A DNA stretch of 64,000 nucleotides from Nageia nagi. Its lineage: Eukaryota > Pinophyta. Positions 1-10,699 of this stretch are shown one piece after another. The stretch covers positions 39,990,001 through 40,054,000 of the forward strand of contig JBITNC010000002.1 in NCBI GenBank assembly GCA_050084985.1, written 5' to 3'. Below the pieces are notes generated by a model that searched no databases, had not been told where the DNA came from, and worked only from the letters and a program-made list of their open reading frames with translations. The stretch's first letter is position 1; each line of letters opens with the position of its first letter. The position numbers and the translations under genes are program-made.

Positions 1-59
1 GCAAACTTTAAGTTTATGTAAAATTTTCTTATTTATTACCTTTATTAATGATTACTTCA

Positions 60-630
60 TATTTTGTTGGGTGTTTTTTTTTATTAAATTCAAGGATGAA
101 ACTTTTGCTTGTTTTCAAGAATTCAAAAATAAAGTATAAAATTAGAGTGGTAATAAGATTAAATGCTTGAGAAGTGATAGAGGTGGAGAGTTTTGTTGTA
201 ATGAATATTTTTAGTTTTGTAAAGACTATGGCATCAAGAGGCAACTCACAATTGCAATTACTCCATAACAAAATAGAGTATCTAAATGGAAGAATATAAC
301 TCTTGTTAAAATGGTAAGGAGTATGTTGCAAACAAAAAATTTGCATAACAGGTATTGGGTTGATGCAATTTTAAATAGGAGTCCCACTAGTAATGTGGAG
401 AACATGAACCCTTATAAAGTATGGAATGAGAAGAAGCCTGTAGTAAGGTATTTCAAAGTGTTTGGATATTTGGCATATGCTCATGTGCTAGATGAGACTA
501 GGAAGAAACTTGATTCCAAGAGTGAAGCTTGCATTTTTTATTGGGTATAGTGAAGATAACAAAGTATATAAGCTCTATAATCCCAAAACTTACAAGATTA
601 TTATCTTAAGTGATATTAATTTTTTATGAA
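60..630 (+). pseudogene. copia integrase remnant (element 1)
   Basis: Conceptual translation shows the integrase core context LRSDRGGEF around 160-200. A readable stretch follows at 311-550 with the typical copia integrase C-terminal region, including NPYKVWNEKKP, FKVFGYLAYAH and RKKLDSKSEACIF. Several stops interrupt it, including one just after SEACIFYWV where a functional copy would continue. In the family this domain inserts the cDNA into the genome. This copy cannot be functional. Confidence 0.8.
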
Positions 631-1084
631 TGGGTACTTTATAGTCAACAAAAATTGTATGTTGATGATGGTATTATGCAGCCCATTCATGTGGTAAGCC
701 CAAGTTTGAGGAGTATTATGCAGTCCATCCAAGGAAAATCTTCAACTATGAACCTTAATGTACAGTCCAACCTTCAAATTTAGCAAGCAACATTTCCACT
801 AACTAGCCCCTCCAATGGCCCAAAGTTTAGTATGTCCAACCCCTCTTCAAGTGAAAACTCTCCATCTCAAGTTTTGGATCAAAATTTTTATCAAAGACTT
901 ACTATAAGCCAAAACCATGAAATGGATCAAATTGTCCAAAGACTTGAGAACATCCACATGTATGGAGATGGAAGTAAAGGTGATCCCAAAGGAGATGTTG
1001 TAAATTACACATTATTTATTTACTAAAAAATACTTATTTCATATTTGAAACCATATTAATATGAGCAAGATTGTACTAGGAATG

Positions 1085-2565
1085 TGCGGTTGAAATCCAT
1101 GCAAGAGGAGATGAACTTCATTGTGAAAAATGATACTTAGGAGCTTTGTGAGCTTCCCAAAGGAAAGAGGTGTGTAGGCTCTAAATGGGTATACAAAATA
1201 AAATATAAAGGTAATGGGAGTATAGAGAGGTACAAGGCAAGATTGATTGTTAAAGGGTTCACTCAAAAATATGGAGTTGATTATGAAGATACCTTTACAT
1301 TGATTGCAAGGCAAGAAATAATGAGGATGGTTCTCTCATTAGCATCCTAAAATAATTAGAATGTATATCATACAAATGTTAAAAGTGCATTCTTAAATGT
1401 CTATTTAGATGAAGAGGTGTATGTACAATAGACCCTAAGATTTTAAGTCCAAGGACAAGAACATCAAGTGTATAAGTTGAAGGTCTTATATGGCCTCAAG
1501 TAAGGTCTAAGAGCTTGGTACACTAAGATAGATGGATACTTCCAAAAGTTTGACTTCTTTAGAAGCAAGAGTGAGCCAACACTCTACTACAAGAAACAAG
1601 GTATTGGTATCATTTTTATGTTCTTTTATGTAGATGACTTGATTTATTTGGGAAGTAATTCCATCTTGAATGATCAATTTAAGACTGATATGATGAGAAA
1701 ATTTAAGATGAAATATTTAGGCCTTATGAAATACTTTCTTGGCATGTAGGTCCACCAAATCCAAGGAAATATTTTTATTTATCAAAGTAAGTATGCAAAG
1801 GATATGCTTAAGAAGTATGGAATGGAATTTTGTAAGCTTGTTTTTACTCATGTAGGTCATAGTGAATTACTTATAAAGGATGATGTGGGTGATAAATAAA
1901 ATATGATAGAGTATAGGAATATACCTGGGAGCCTAATATTTCTTACGAATAATAGCCTTGATATTGCATATATTATATCATTGGTATCTAAATATATGAG
2001 TGATCCTTCTTTTTTGTATTTGAGGTATGCTAAGTGAATTTTGAAATATGTTAGAGGCACCATTGAATTTGGCATCCATTATTATCATATGGAGAATATG
2101 GAATTGTTTGGGTTCAATTATTTTGATTGGGGTAGTAATTTGGATGATAGAAAGCCCACTTTAAGGAATTATTTCTCACTTGGTATAGGGATAATCACTT
2201 GAAGATTAAAGAAGAAAGGATTAGTAGCACTTTCCTCTTATGAAGTTGAGTATATTTCTCTTATTGCAATAGGAGCACAAGCATTATGGTTCAAGAATAT
2301 TTTGGAGGAGATTGGTGAGAAACAACATGGACCAAGTATGCTATTTTTTGATAACCAAGGTGTCATTCACTTGGCATGTAATCCAGTATACCATAGCAAG
2401 TCAAAACCTTTGAATTGAAGTATCACTTCATTCATGGCATGGTGGACAAGAAACATATTGGGCTTCAATAACATTGATTGATGTCTTCATGAAGAGTGTT
2501 ACAAAGGCTCAATTTGTGACACTAAAAGACTCATTGGTGAGCTCTCTCAATATCAAGGGGGATAA
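1085..2565 (+). pseudogene. copia reverse transcriptase and RNase H remnant (element 1)
   Basis: Recognisable RT blocks run from about 1088. They include CVGSKWVYKIKYKGNGSIER, YKARLIVKGFTQKYGVDYED, a NVKSAFLN block and the catalytic FYVDD motif, with YVDD at 1627-1638 intact. RNase H follows at about 2090-2440 with ALSSYEVEYISLIAIGAQAL and LFFDNQGVIHLA. The C-terminal KAQFVTLKDSL leads into the polypurine stretch. Stops are scattered through the whole region. The family role is copying element RNA into cDNA; this copy is dead. Confidence 0.85.
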
Positions 2566-3320
2566 TGTTGAGAATTAAGCACATTTGATTTGAAGATCTA
2601 ACCTCAACATGTCATCTTTTTTATTTTCTAACCAAACATGTCATTCTTGCATGTTTCGACTTCAAATAATGTCATATTTTGGAATCATATAATTGTTTCT
2701 TAAATGTGATGACACTTCTTAGTAGCTTCCTAAACACCCTTGTATTTCATCAAAAAAATTAATTTATGAAGATTTTTGGCATTATTTCTTTCTTTTTTTA
2801 TAATTATTGCTCATTAGGTTTGAGCATCTTCATGTTATAACAGATTCCTTACAAATCCATGTAGGTTAAACTGCAAATAGGTTTTATTTTAAGGATTGTA
2901 ATATAATTGGTTCAGTTGTGTGAGTAGTTGCTTGTAGTGAGATATTTTTTAATTTTAGTTATGATTGAGAATGTTATAATCTCAATACTCAAGTATTGGA
3001 CTATTGATGTATTTGTGAACTCCATTATAGTTATTTTAAAGCTTCCATTATTTCATATTTGTATCATGGTTTATTTATTTTTGTGCTCCATTGAATGTAT
3101 GTGGGTTGTTTCATCTTGTTATAACTCTCAATATTTATAGTCTAGAAAGTAAATGTAATGTATGTGTATAAGTTATGAAGTTTTAGTTATCTTGTTATTT
3201 CTTATGTAAAGATGTTTGCCATAACAACTCCCTCTCCTCCATTTATTCTATTCTCTAAAGTTGTAACTTCTTAATCCTTAATCTTGGAGTTAATTCAATA
3301 ATGGCTCATATATGTATATA
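2566..3320 (+). repeat. presumed 3' LTR of copia element 1
   Basis: The LTR is inferred to start at TGTTGAGAATTAAGC, immediately after the purine-rich AAGGGGGATAA, the standard PPT-LTR arrangement. No second copy lies in the window, so the right end (about 3310-3650) is not determined. No target duplication could be read. Confidence 0.55.
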
Positions 3321-4450
3321 CATTAATAAATATTTTTAAGGGTTAAACAAGGTGGAGATTGAAATACATTTTTATTTAATACAATAATTATGGTTAAATA
3401 ATTTAAATTCATATGCAACTCAACCTCAAACCACTAAAGAGAACAATAATTATGGTTAAATTACCTACATTGGTAGGAGTTCTTATGTCTATGTAAAAGC
3501 CACTCCAAGCCATAATTTTCGAGGAGCTCTAACAAACTACAATATATCTATGTTCAATCATTGTTATTATGACATCCTTTTAGGGGTTAATTGCCCATGC
3601 ATATTCTTGTATGCATTGTTCTCTTCTATTTCACTTCAATAATTACTTTGTGTGAAATTATTTTGATATTTGATTATGTAATGATATTGTGTAACCATTT
3701 GATTATTAGTTCAAAATAAATATTAAGCTACCGCTTCCCCTTGACTATTTTACATTATTTATCTTATTCCTACCTTTCTATGAGTCCCTTTTAAAGAAAC
3801 TAAATTTTAATTTCCATGATCATATTTTTAGTTGTGTATAACTTGAATTTAATTCAAAATATTTTCTATTTATTTTTAAATCAAGTTCATAATTAATATA
3901 TTTTCTCAAGTATCCATCATTCTTAAGATAATTTAATTCCATATAGAAGTTGGATGCTCCTTAATATTAATTGTTATCTTTTTTATCATCCTTTGAATAT
4001 CATCCTATTTTATTCCAATTAAATTATCAAACTATTTTACAATTAAATCCTATTTCTGTATGCAGTATTAATGACTTTGCTCAATCCTTCAAATATAAAG
4101 AATTATAATTAAAAAATCATATTAAATCATAACAAAAACTATATATACAAAATGTAAATAACTATGAATTGACAGATAGAAAATTTGGAAAGATAAGTAG
4201 TTCAAAACTTTTGAATATGGAAGGTGCAAATTCTCTGACCCTCAAAGTTAAAACATACCTAAACTCTAACAAAAATGAAAATAAATAACTTTAATAATAC
4301 ATAATCATAACATATTAACTACACTAAAATAATAATTTAATATATATATATATATATATATATATTCACTACACATTAATTACTATCATCATACAACTCC
4401 ATATAAAATACAAGTCTTTAACTATAAGTTAGGCAACACCTAACATCATT
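3321..4450. other. AT-rich spacer without recognisable gene
   Basis: I see no coding region longer than noise and no LTR or TIR pair. The stretch is AT-rich with frequent stops in all frames and holds one TA microsatellite. Confidence 0.6.
4341..4365. repeat. (TA)n microsatellite
   Basis: About twelve uninterrupted TA dinucleotides, seen directly. It lies just left of the first recognisable caulimovirid-like sequence. TA-rich tracts are reported near some plant endogenous pararetrovirus insertions, but a link here is only inference. Confidence 0.95.
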
Positions 4451-4459
4451 AAAAAAATT

Positions 4460-5260
4460 TAGATACGTGAGTATTGGGGTAGCATGACACATGAAATCAA
4501 AACCTTATTTGCTGAAAGTGACATTGGTATGGATCTTACATCCTCTTTTATTAATCTAAGTAATGTATTAGATACATCCAATAAGGCAGAAATCTTAATA
4601 GATGAGTCAGAACCTCTACCTGAATAGTCTTTACCTTCAGCTTCTGCTAATGATGTATATAATGGTCTATCTGTGTTTCATCTTAGAGCTAAATCCTTTA
4701 TTCATTGTAAAGAATAAATTGTTCACATCCCTCAAAATAATACTAGTCAACATTATGTATCTATTTTAGATGTTGAGAAAATTAGAAAAATCCAAAAAAG
4801 ATTCCCAAAGCTAAAATTCTTACATCTTGGCATGCTCCAGGTTGGAATTACACCCCTTACCTAAAAAGGCCTTAAAACTTCATGTGTTGCATGTGTCCTT
4901 GATTGTAGACATAATAAATTTTCAGATAGTCTAATAGGAGGCATAAGTACCTCTTTACATGATGGCCCAAAAACTTTGCAACTATATCCTAATTTTTTTA
5001 TCTACATTAATGACCCACATTTGTAAAAATTCCTTAAAGTTTGTATCTTCACCCATGGTTTTGATATGAAACCAAGAACATCTCATCTTGTAGTACATAC
5101 TAGAGTCATGTATCATTTCACAAATACCCTATAGCTTGCTATGAAGCATGTTGTATTAAAAGGAAGTTCTATAGTATTGAAGATAGACTCTAAGACACAA
5201 AATATAGAGCCTAAAATAATTTAATGGAAATATGTTCAAGTACCCAAGTAGTGGATATTA
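4460..5260 (+). pseudogene. caulimovirid movement-protein-like remnant
   Basis: Around 4810-5120 the translation contains LHLGMLQVGITPLT, a block with VLDCRH, then LHDGPK, a YPNFF block and HGFDMKP. This pattern and order is characteristic of the 30K-superfamily movement proteins of caulimovirids, which in the family modify plasmodesmata for cell-to-cell spread. Upstream at 4480-4640 an acidic segment fits the N-terminal region. Several in-frame stops are present and no start is assigned. The call rests on motif order, not on any single residue. Confidence 0.7.
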
Positions 5261-5269
5261 GATACTGAC

Positions 5270-6115
5270 TTTTTATCAGATCATTCCAAATAATAGCTTA
5301 TTCCAAACATTTCTCTTCTATAAGATAAAGTTGTAATCAATCTTTTAGATAGAGCCTCTTCAAGTTCACAAAGTTGCAAACATGATGATTTTGTATTACA
5401 AAATCTTTAAAAAAAAAAAAGATTTTTTAGATGGAAACCTTAGGTCTAATACATCTAGAAGCTCAATAGATCATAGATTCTGCATCCACTCAAATCTAAT
5501 CCCAATCAATCAAAATTCATTCAAATACCAATGCCAAGAGTGTTTATCATTAGTTGAAAGATCTTTTAGTGTTAATATGTTTGGAAGAGATTTTCCAAAA
5601 GAAAAAATGATGAATGGGATGTAGAGGATAAGAAAGTTCAATCTTGGTATGTTATAAAAATGGTTAAAAGAGTTGAACAAACTCTAACAGAAAAGCTATA
5701 GAACTAGAATAATGTAGCTACTTCTAACTTAAATAAAAAGGTTGATGATATAATAGATCTACTTAAAAGAGTAGAGGCAGCTATAGAAAAAATCCAAACT
5801 AGAAACAAGATTGTGATAGAATCGAAGATTGATTCAATCAATAAAAAATTGGATCTTCTAGCTCTTAAGGTTGAGCCTAAAAAATATTTACATTGTTAGA
5901 AAATTCATTATGACACTCCTTTCTCTTCTTCTTCACAAGAACCTTCAGTCCATGTCCAAACATGGAGGAAAGTTAAACAACTGGCTTCTAAAGTTTCTTC
6001 TTCCAATGTTCAAGAAAAAGATTTTTTAGCAAAAAAAAAAGTAAACATAAGTAAATCTCAAATCTTTGAAATATTTAATGATGAGGAAGAAATAGACCAA
6101 ACTGCTCAATCTTAG
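5270..6115 (+). pseudogene. EPRV central region with coiled-coil segment
   Basis: Between about 5650 and 5880 the translation is rich in heptad-like Leu/Ile spacing (VDDIIDLLKRVEAAIEKIQ, then IDSINKKLDLLALKVEP), suggesting a coiled coil. In caulimovirids a virion-associated coiled-coil function lies between movement and capsid regions, so the position fits, but I do not recognise a specific domain. A Ser-rich stretch follows near 5920-6010. Broken by stops. Confidence 0.45.
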
Positions 6116-6119
6116 GCAT

Positions 6120-7206
6120 AACCTATGAGTACTACTACACATACTCAAATCTACATCCTTCCTACTACAAGATAGAATTTAAAACTCCTAAGCAAATTAG
6201 GAAGATGATCCATGGAATGATAGGCTAGTCTAACACTCAACTCGAGCAGTTGAATAAACACCCATACACTACTACACAATAGGTAGCCAATGGTTTTGTT
6301 GGCATACTTAAAGAGTAGTGGGATAATATCTTTGAACAAAATTAGAGAACTATTTTCAAGAATGGTACTGTAGGATTGTGTAGTACAATAATTGTTAAAT
6401 TTATTGGAAATCTTGAGTAGAATTTAGAATTTGCAAAATAAAAATTTGTCTTCTTAGATATGTGATATGAGCAAGCTTAAGAAATACCAATGTAAAATGC
6501 AAGGTTGGTATTATAATTAGGGACAAATTCATAATGCTTTGATGAAAACTAGGTATATTGAATCTTTTCCAGAATTTTTCTGTGAGACCTACCAAAAGAA
6601 TATTGTTGTCTTAAATCTAACAATAGAGATAATGTCGTTTGCTAGAATCAATTAGATTATTGATCAGATAAATAGAGAGCTCTATTTAGAATAAGAGAAG
6701 AAAAAAGAAATTAAAAAGATAGCAAAAGTATCTAGGTTATGGATTTTTTAAAGACAATCTTGATGAAGACTTTGGCTACTCTACAAAATTGAAAAAGAAA
6801 AAAAAATTCAAAATAAAAAAAAAATAGAAAAAATTCTTCATATTCTAACTATCAGAATCAGAAAAAATATAGAAAACTCTGCTAGTAAAAATGGCAAAAG
6901 GTTTTCAAAAAATAACATCATTTTCTTAAAAAGAAAATTAAGTGTTTTATTTGCCAAGAAGATCATTATGCAACCAGGTATCCACAAAGAGGCAAAGATG
7001 TTGTAAAGAAAAAGGTTAATATGATTTCTTCTCTTGATCTTTATGAATATAATTATCAATTAGTTTCAAACACCAACGGATTCGATAATGATATATTGTA
7101 TAGTTCTGATTCAGAAAATTCTATAAATTTCAATCATAAATCTTATACAGATTCTAGTTCAAATTCAAATAGTTCATTCCATATAGATTCAGATACTGAT
7201 TTCTAG
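6120..7206 (+). pseudogene. capsid-like region with degenerate zinc knuckle
   Basis: A basic, Lys-rich stretch (6650-6940) leads into KCFICQEDHYATRYPQ at 6940-6987. This resembles the CCHC knuckle that ends caulimovirid capsid proteins and binds nucleic acid. Here the spacing is C-x2-C-x3-H and the fourth ligand position is Tyr, so the knuckle is broken. The same frame stays open to the stop at 7204-7206 through an acidic Ser/Asn-rich tail. Upstream capsid-like sequence at 6150-6600 is interrupted by many stops. The call rests on the knuckle and its position. Confidence 0.6.
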
Positions 7207-7599
7207 ATTCATATGTTTTTCCTTGGAAAACTCTCAATCCTTGATTTATCCCAACAAATTACTCAAACTCAATAGGAGTTATCATAGGTACCATATTATG
7301 ATTTGGAAAAGAAAAATAAGCTTGAAAATATGCTTGGTACACTACAAAATTAGTATTTTTAGACATTGGTACATCATCCATAGAAACATGGTGAATCAAT
7401 GGAACCATCTTCCACCAGTATTTCAGAACCATTTCCTATAAGTAATTCTTTTGCACAAATTTCAAAATAAATTGGACATTATAAGTATTGCACATGTAAT
7501 AAAAACTTGATTGCACAAGGCTTACTAAAGCCAAAATTCAAAAAGAAAAACATTATTCAGAAGTTCTAACAAAATAAGGTATTGTAGAATGAGTAGAAT

Positions 7600-8155
7600 G
7601 GTGACTTTAGTGGATTAAAAAACTATAGAAATTTTTGTATAAATCCAAAGAGGAATTGGAGGAAATATTAAAGGTAGAAACAGATTATAATGAAGTAGTA
7701 TACTATAAGATAGAACTCAATGCTTTAGATATGGTAAAACATTGTATCAATTTTGTTAAACACTCATATTCCCCTATTTGTAAATTGATTGTAAAAAGTG
7801 ATGGATTTAAAGCTTACAATTTGGATGCTTTAATTAATACAGGTGAAAAGTGTAGTCTTACCAAAAAAACTCTATTTCAAAAGACTTATGGATGCAATAT
7901 AAAGTAAGTCTATCTTTTAATTTGGAAAAAATAGTCTCTACTCTATCTACAGAAGTTCCATTCTTATTTGAAAAGGAAATCATAGTTTTTAAGTTGGTGC
8001 AACATGAAATGCAAAACTATGATCTGATGATTGGATACAACAATTTGGTCAAACTCAGATCATTTAGTTTAATAGAAGATAATTATATAATATTGAAAAG
8101 GATCAGATATCCATTAAAGAGTTTTTATGAATCAATAATCTCTATCTAGAAAGCT
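7600..8155 (+). pseudogene. EPRV aspartic protease remnant
   Basis: Two overlapping readable stretches (7635-7907 and 7892-8149) are offset by a frameshift near 7895. The first contains NLDALINTGEKCSL, which aligns with the retropepsin DTG active site. The catalytic Asp is replaced by Asn (NTG at 7836-7844), so the protease would be inactive. The second contains a DLMIGYNNL block that fits the domain's C-terminal half. It lies directly upstream of RT, as expected for caulimovirid pol. Confidence 0.65.
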
Positions 8156-8159
8156 CCTG

Positions 8160-8870
8160 TTAAAGTAAAAAATTTGGATTGGATCACAAAGTCAATCAAT
8201 TTGAATACTTCTAATCTAAATGAAATAATTGATTAAATCAAAAAGGATTTATGTTCAGAAAACCCAATAGCATTCAAGCATCGTATGATACATGAATACA
8301 GTATTGATCTAAAACTAATAGAGAAAGATAGAAAGATGCTAGAACCCAAATTCAAGGCTCATCATATTAGGTTTAGTCTATCTTTAAGGAAAGAATGTGA
8401 AATGGAAATATAAGATTTATTGTAGAAAGGTTTGATAGAAAATTTAAATTCTCCATGGGCATTTTGTGCTTTCTATGTTAACAAAAGAAGTGAACAAGCA
8501 AGAGATAAAAAGAGACTTATCATAAATTATAAATCTCTTAATCAGTATGTCATTCTTGTCCAACATTTCATTCCATCAAAAGATGAATTATTAAGGAGAT
8601 TGAAACATTTTAATGTGATTTTTAAGTTTGATCTAAAATTAGGTTTTTGGCATATCAGTGTAAAAGTTGCAAATAGACCAAAAATAACCTTTATAGTTCT
8701 AGGAGGATAGTATCAATGGATAGTATTGCCATTTGAATTGAAAATAACACCTTCTATCTTTCAAAAGGTAATGGATAAAAATTTTAGACCTTTCAATTCT
8801 TTTATCTATGTGTACATAAACGATATCAATTTTTTGTGAAGAAGAGATAGAATTCCTTGGATTACAAATC
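8160..8870 (+). pseudogene. EPRV reverse transcriptase remnant
   Basis: The stretch at 8432-8710 has the caulimovirid-type RT pattern: SPWAFCAFYV, KKRLIINYKSLNQ, a PSKDELL block and FKFDLKLGFWHI. Next come the YQWIVLPF and PSIFQKVMD blocks. The catalytic box reads YIND at 8813-8824 where the family has two Asp, so the first is lost. A stop at 8710 and a frameshift after 8840 interrupt it. This is the strongest family evidence for the pararetrovirus call. Confidence 0.85.
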
Positions 8871-9520
8871 AGAGGTGGTCAAATTAAATTAAAAGCTCAC
8901 ATCTTTGAAAAGATTAAAAAAAAATTGATAATATTTTATCTTTAAATCAATTACAGAGATTTTTAAGATGTGTAAATTATGTATCAGAATACTATCTAAC
9001 TATTGCAGCTGATAGAAAGCTACTAAATACTAGACTAAATAAGAATCCTCCTACATGGAATAATGATATGACTAAAATAGTCATAAGGATTAAAGAAAAA
9101 TTCTCTAAGCTTCCTCCTATGACACTACCTGGATCAAGTTTAAAGATTGTTGAAATAAATACCAATGATCAATTTTGGGGATCAGTTCTTAAGGAGCAAA
9201 TAGATACAATAGAGAAAATTTTTAGATATGCTTTTGGTAGTTTTTTAGGTTTTATTCTAAATTACCCATCTTCACATGAAGAAATTTTAGCTACAATAAA
9301 AGCTATTAAAGCTTTTCAATTTTTTATTCAGTCTACAAAATTTATGTTAAGATTTGATCTTAACAATATGAAAAGTTTTTAAAAAAAAAATTGAAAAAGC
9401 TTTAGAGAGTAGTAGGATGCTCAAATGGAGCATGTGGTTTGATAATTATGATATAGTCTTTGAACACATTCCTAGTGTTAAGAACTTTGTGGTTGACTAT
9501 TTGACAAGAGAATATCAAAT
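8870..9520 (+). pseudogene. EPRV RT connection and RNase H remnant
   Basis: After the frameshift the translation shows EFLGLQIRGGQIKL, then QRFLRCVNYVSEY, then the 9068-9382 segment ending in a FFIQSTKF block. An A-rich run at 9380-9392 disrupts the frame. The RNase H C-terminal signature follows at 9417-9510: WSMWFDNYDIVFEHI and VKNFVVDYLTREY, a close match to the caulimovirid pattern in which a W-x-W segment is followed by H-I-x-x-x-x-N and D-x-L-T-R. No integrase follows, in agreement with a pararetrovirus. Confidence 0.75.
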
Positions 9521-10192
9521 AAACATGGTCAAACATTGGACAGTCGATTGGACAATAGTTTTAGTGCAAAACTTTATAATGCTGATTTTAGAAATCCAAC
9601 ATTTTGGTATATGCATGAGCTATTTATTACACAAAGAATTGGTATTCTTTTACCAAATGGAAGGATAATTAATATCTCAAGAACATATCCTATTCATACT
9701 AGGATATTAAATCATTCAATGGGTTCCAAACCTTTATTAGTTTATTTTGGTGACATTTATTGCAAACAATACTAGAATCATATAGAAAAAGACTATTTTA
9801 TTAGGAGAACCACAATATTTATCAACAAAATTAGAGGCATCCATCAATGGCCTACACTGGATCCCAATCAAAAAGTCATGATAAGCAGTTTTAAATTAAC
9901 CTATGAACAATATAAGGGACATTTCTTCACCTTACTTGGTTATGAAAATTCTATTTTCATTTATAATTATTTTGTTGGTATAAGTACAAGTTTAAGAAAA
10001 AATTCTAAGGAAATTTCAAGTTGGTTTGAAGAATGGTTCATGAAGTTCGAACTTCAAGCAAATCAATGCCTGCTAGAATATCATGATCTTAGTGCCTATG
10101 ACCATTTTAATTTAATGATTGATATACATGCTATGTGGTTATTAAAATGGCGATTATTGAGCGAAGGATCCTTGGTGACGAAAGCCTCATAG
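9520..10192 (+). pseudogene. EPRV 3'-terminal coding remnant, function unknown
   Basis: Readable segments at 9536-9775 and 9878-10192 follow RNase H and continue toward the noncoding region. Visible blocks include TQRIGILLPNGRIINISRTY and SWFEEWFMKFELQ. I do not recognise a domain. Several caulimovirids have further coding sequence after RNase H, so these probably belong to the same element. Frames differ between the two segments. Confidence 0.45.
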
Positions 10193-10229
10193 AAATACTC
10201 TTTCGAGAAGTTTCCATGAAATGGTATCC

Positions 10230-10620
10230 CATGATATCATAACATAGAGCATGGTGGGCCCTTAACCCACTTAATATAATATTGATCGATAACTTGATTC
10301 AGTTAAATCAAATCAGAAATGCCCGTAATAGCATCCTTATCCACTCAAAGTGTGAGTGGAATATCTTTCTCTATTATTCCTATCCACTTGGGTTGTAAGT
10401 GGAATAACTTTTTGTATTAATGGCTTACTTTAAGTCACGTCATTTCATTATAGCAAATATGGTGTAGATTTAATGGTCCAAATTTAGATCTGGAGAATCT
10501 TTATTGTAAATCATTGATTTCCATTTAAGCCATTATAAATATGTGTTCTCAGGCTTATTTGTATCATCGATAAGTTGAGTTTTTAGTGTGTCTAGGAGTA
10601 AAATAATTAGCTTTTGTGCA
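10230..10620 (+). promoter_or_regulatory. EPRV noncoding/promoter-like region with twin hairpins and TATA box
   Basis: Two tandem, diverged copies of a hairpin occur at 10339-10364 and 10381-10406. Each begins TATCCACT and ends AGTGGAATA. The arms CCACTC/GAGTGG (10341-10346, 10354-10359) and CCACTT/AAGTGG (10384-10389, 10397-10402) are both perfect. A TATA-like TATAAATATG lies at 10534-10543, about 130 bp downstream. The position after the last coding remnant is where caulimovirids keep their pregenomic RNA promoter. Activity is not shown. Confidence 0.5.
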
Positions 10621-10699
10621 TGCCTTGAATATATCCCACTAACTATATTATAAAACATATGAATCTAAATTTTTTTGAAATGATGTTAGATTGCATAGA

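Larger units (their letters stand above)
1..3320 (+). mobile_element. Ty1/copia element 1, 3' part (left end outside window)
   Basis: A decayed copia element enters from the left edge. In order it shows integrase remnants, reverse transcriptase, RNase H, a short polypurine stretch and the start of a 3' LTR. Integrase preceding RT is the diagnostic order for copia. Its RT and RNase H differ clearly from those of elements 2 to 4, so it belongs to another copia lineage. Many stops and frame changes mark it as old. The 5' LTR, gag and protease lie outside the window. The right boundary near 3320 is a guess because the partner LTR is not available. Confidence 0.85.
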
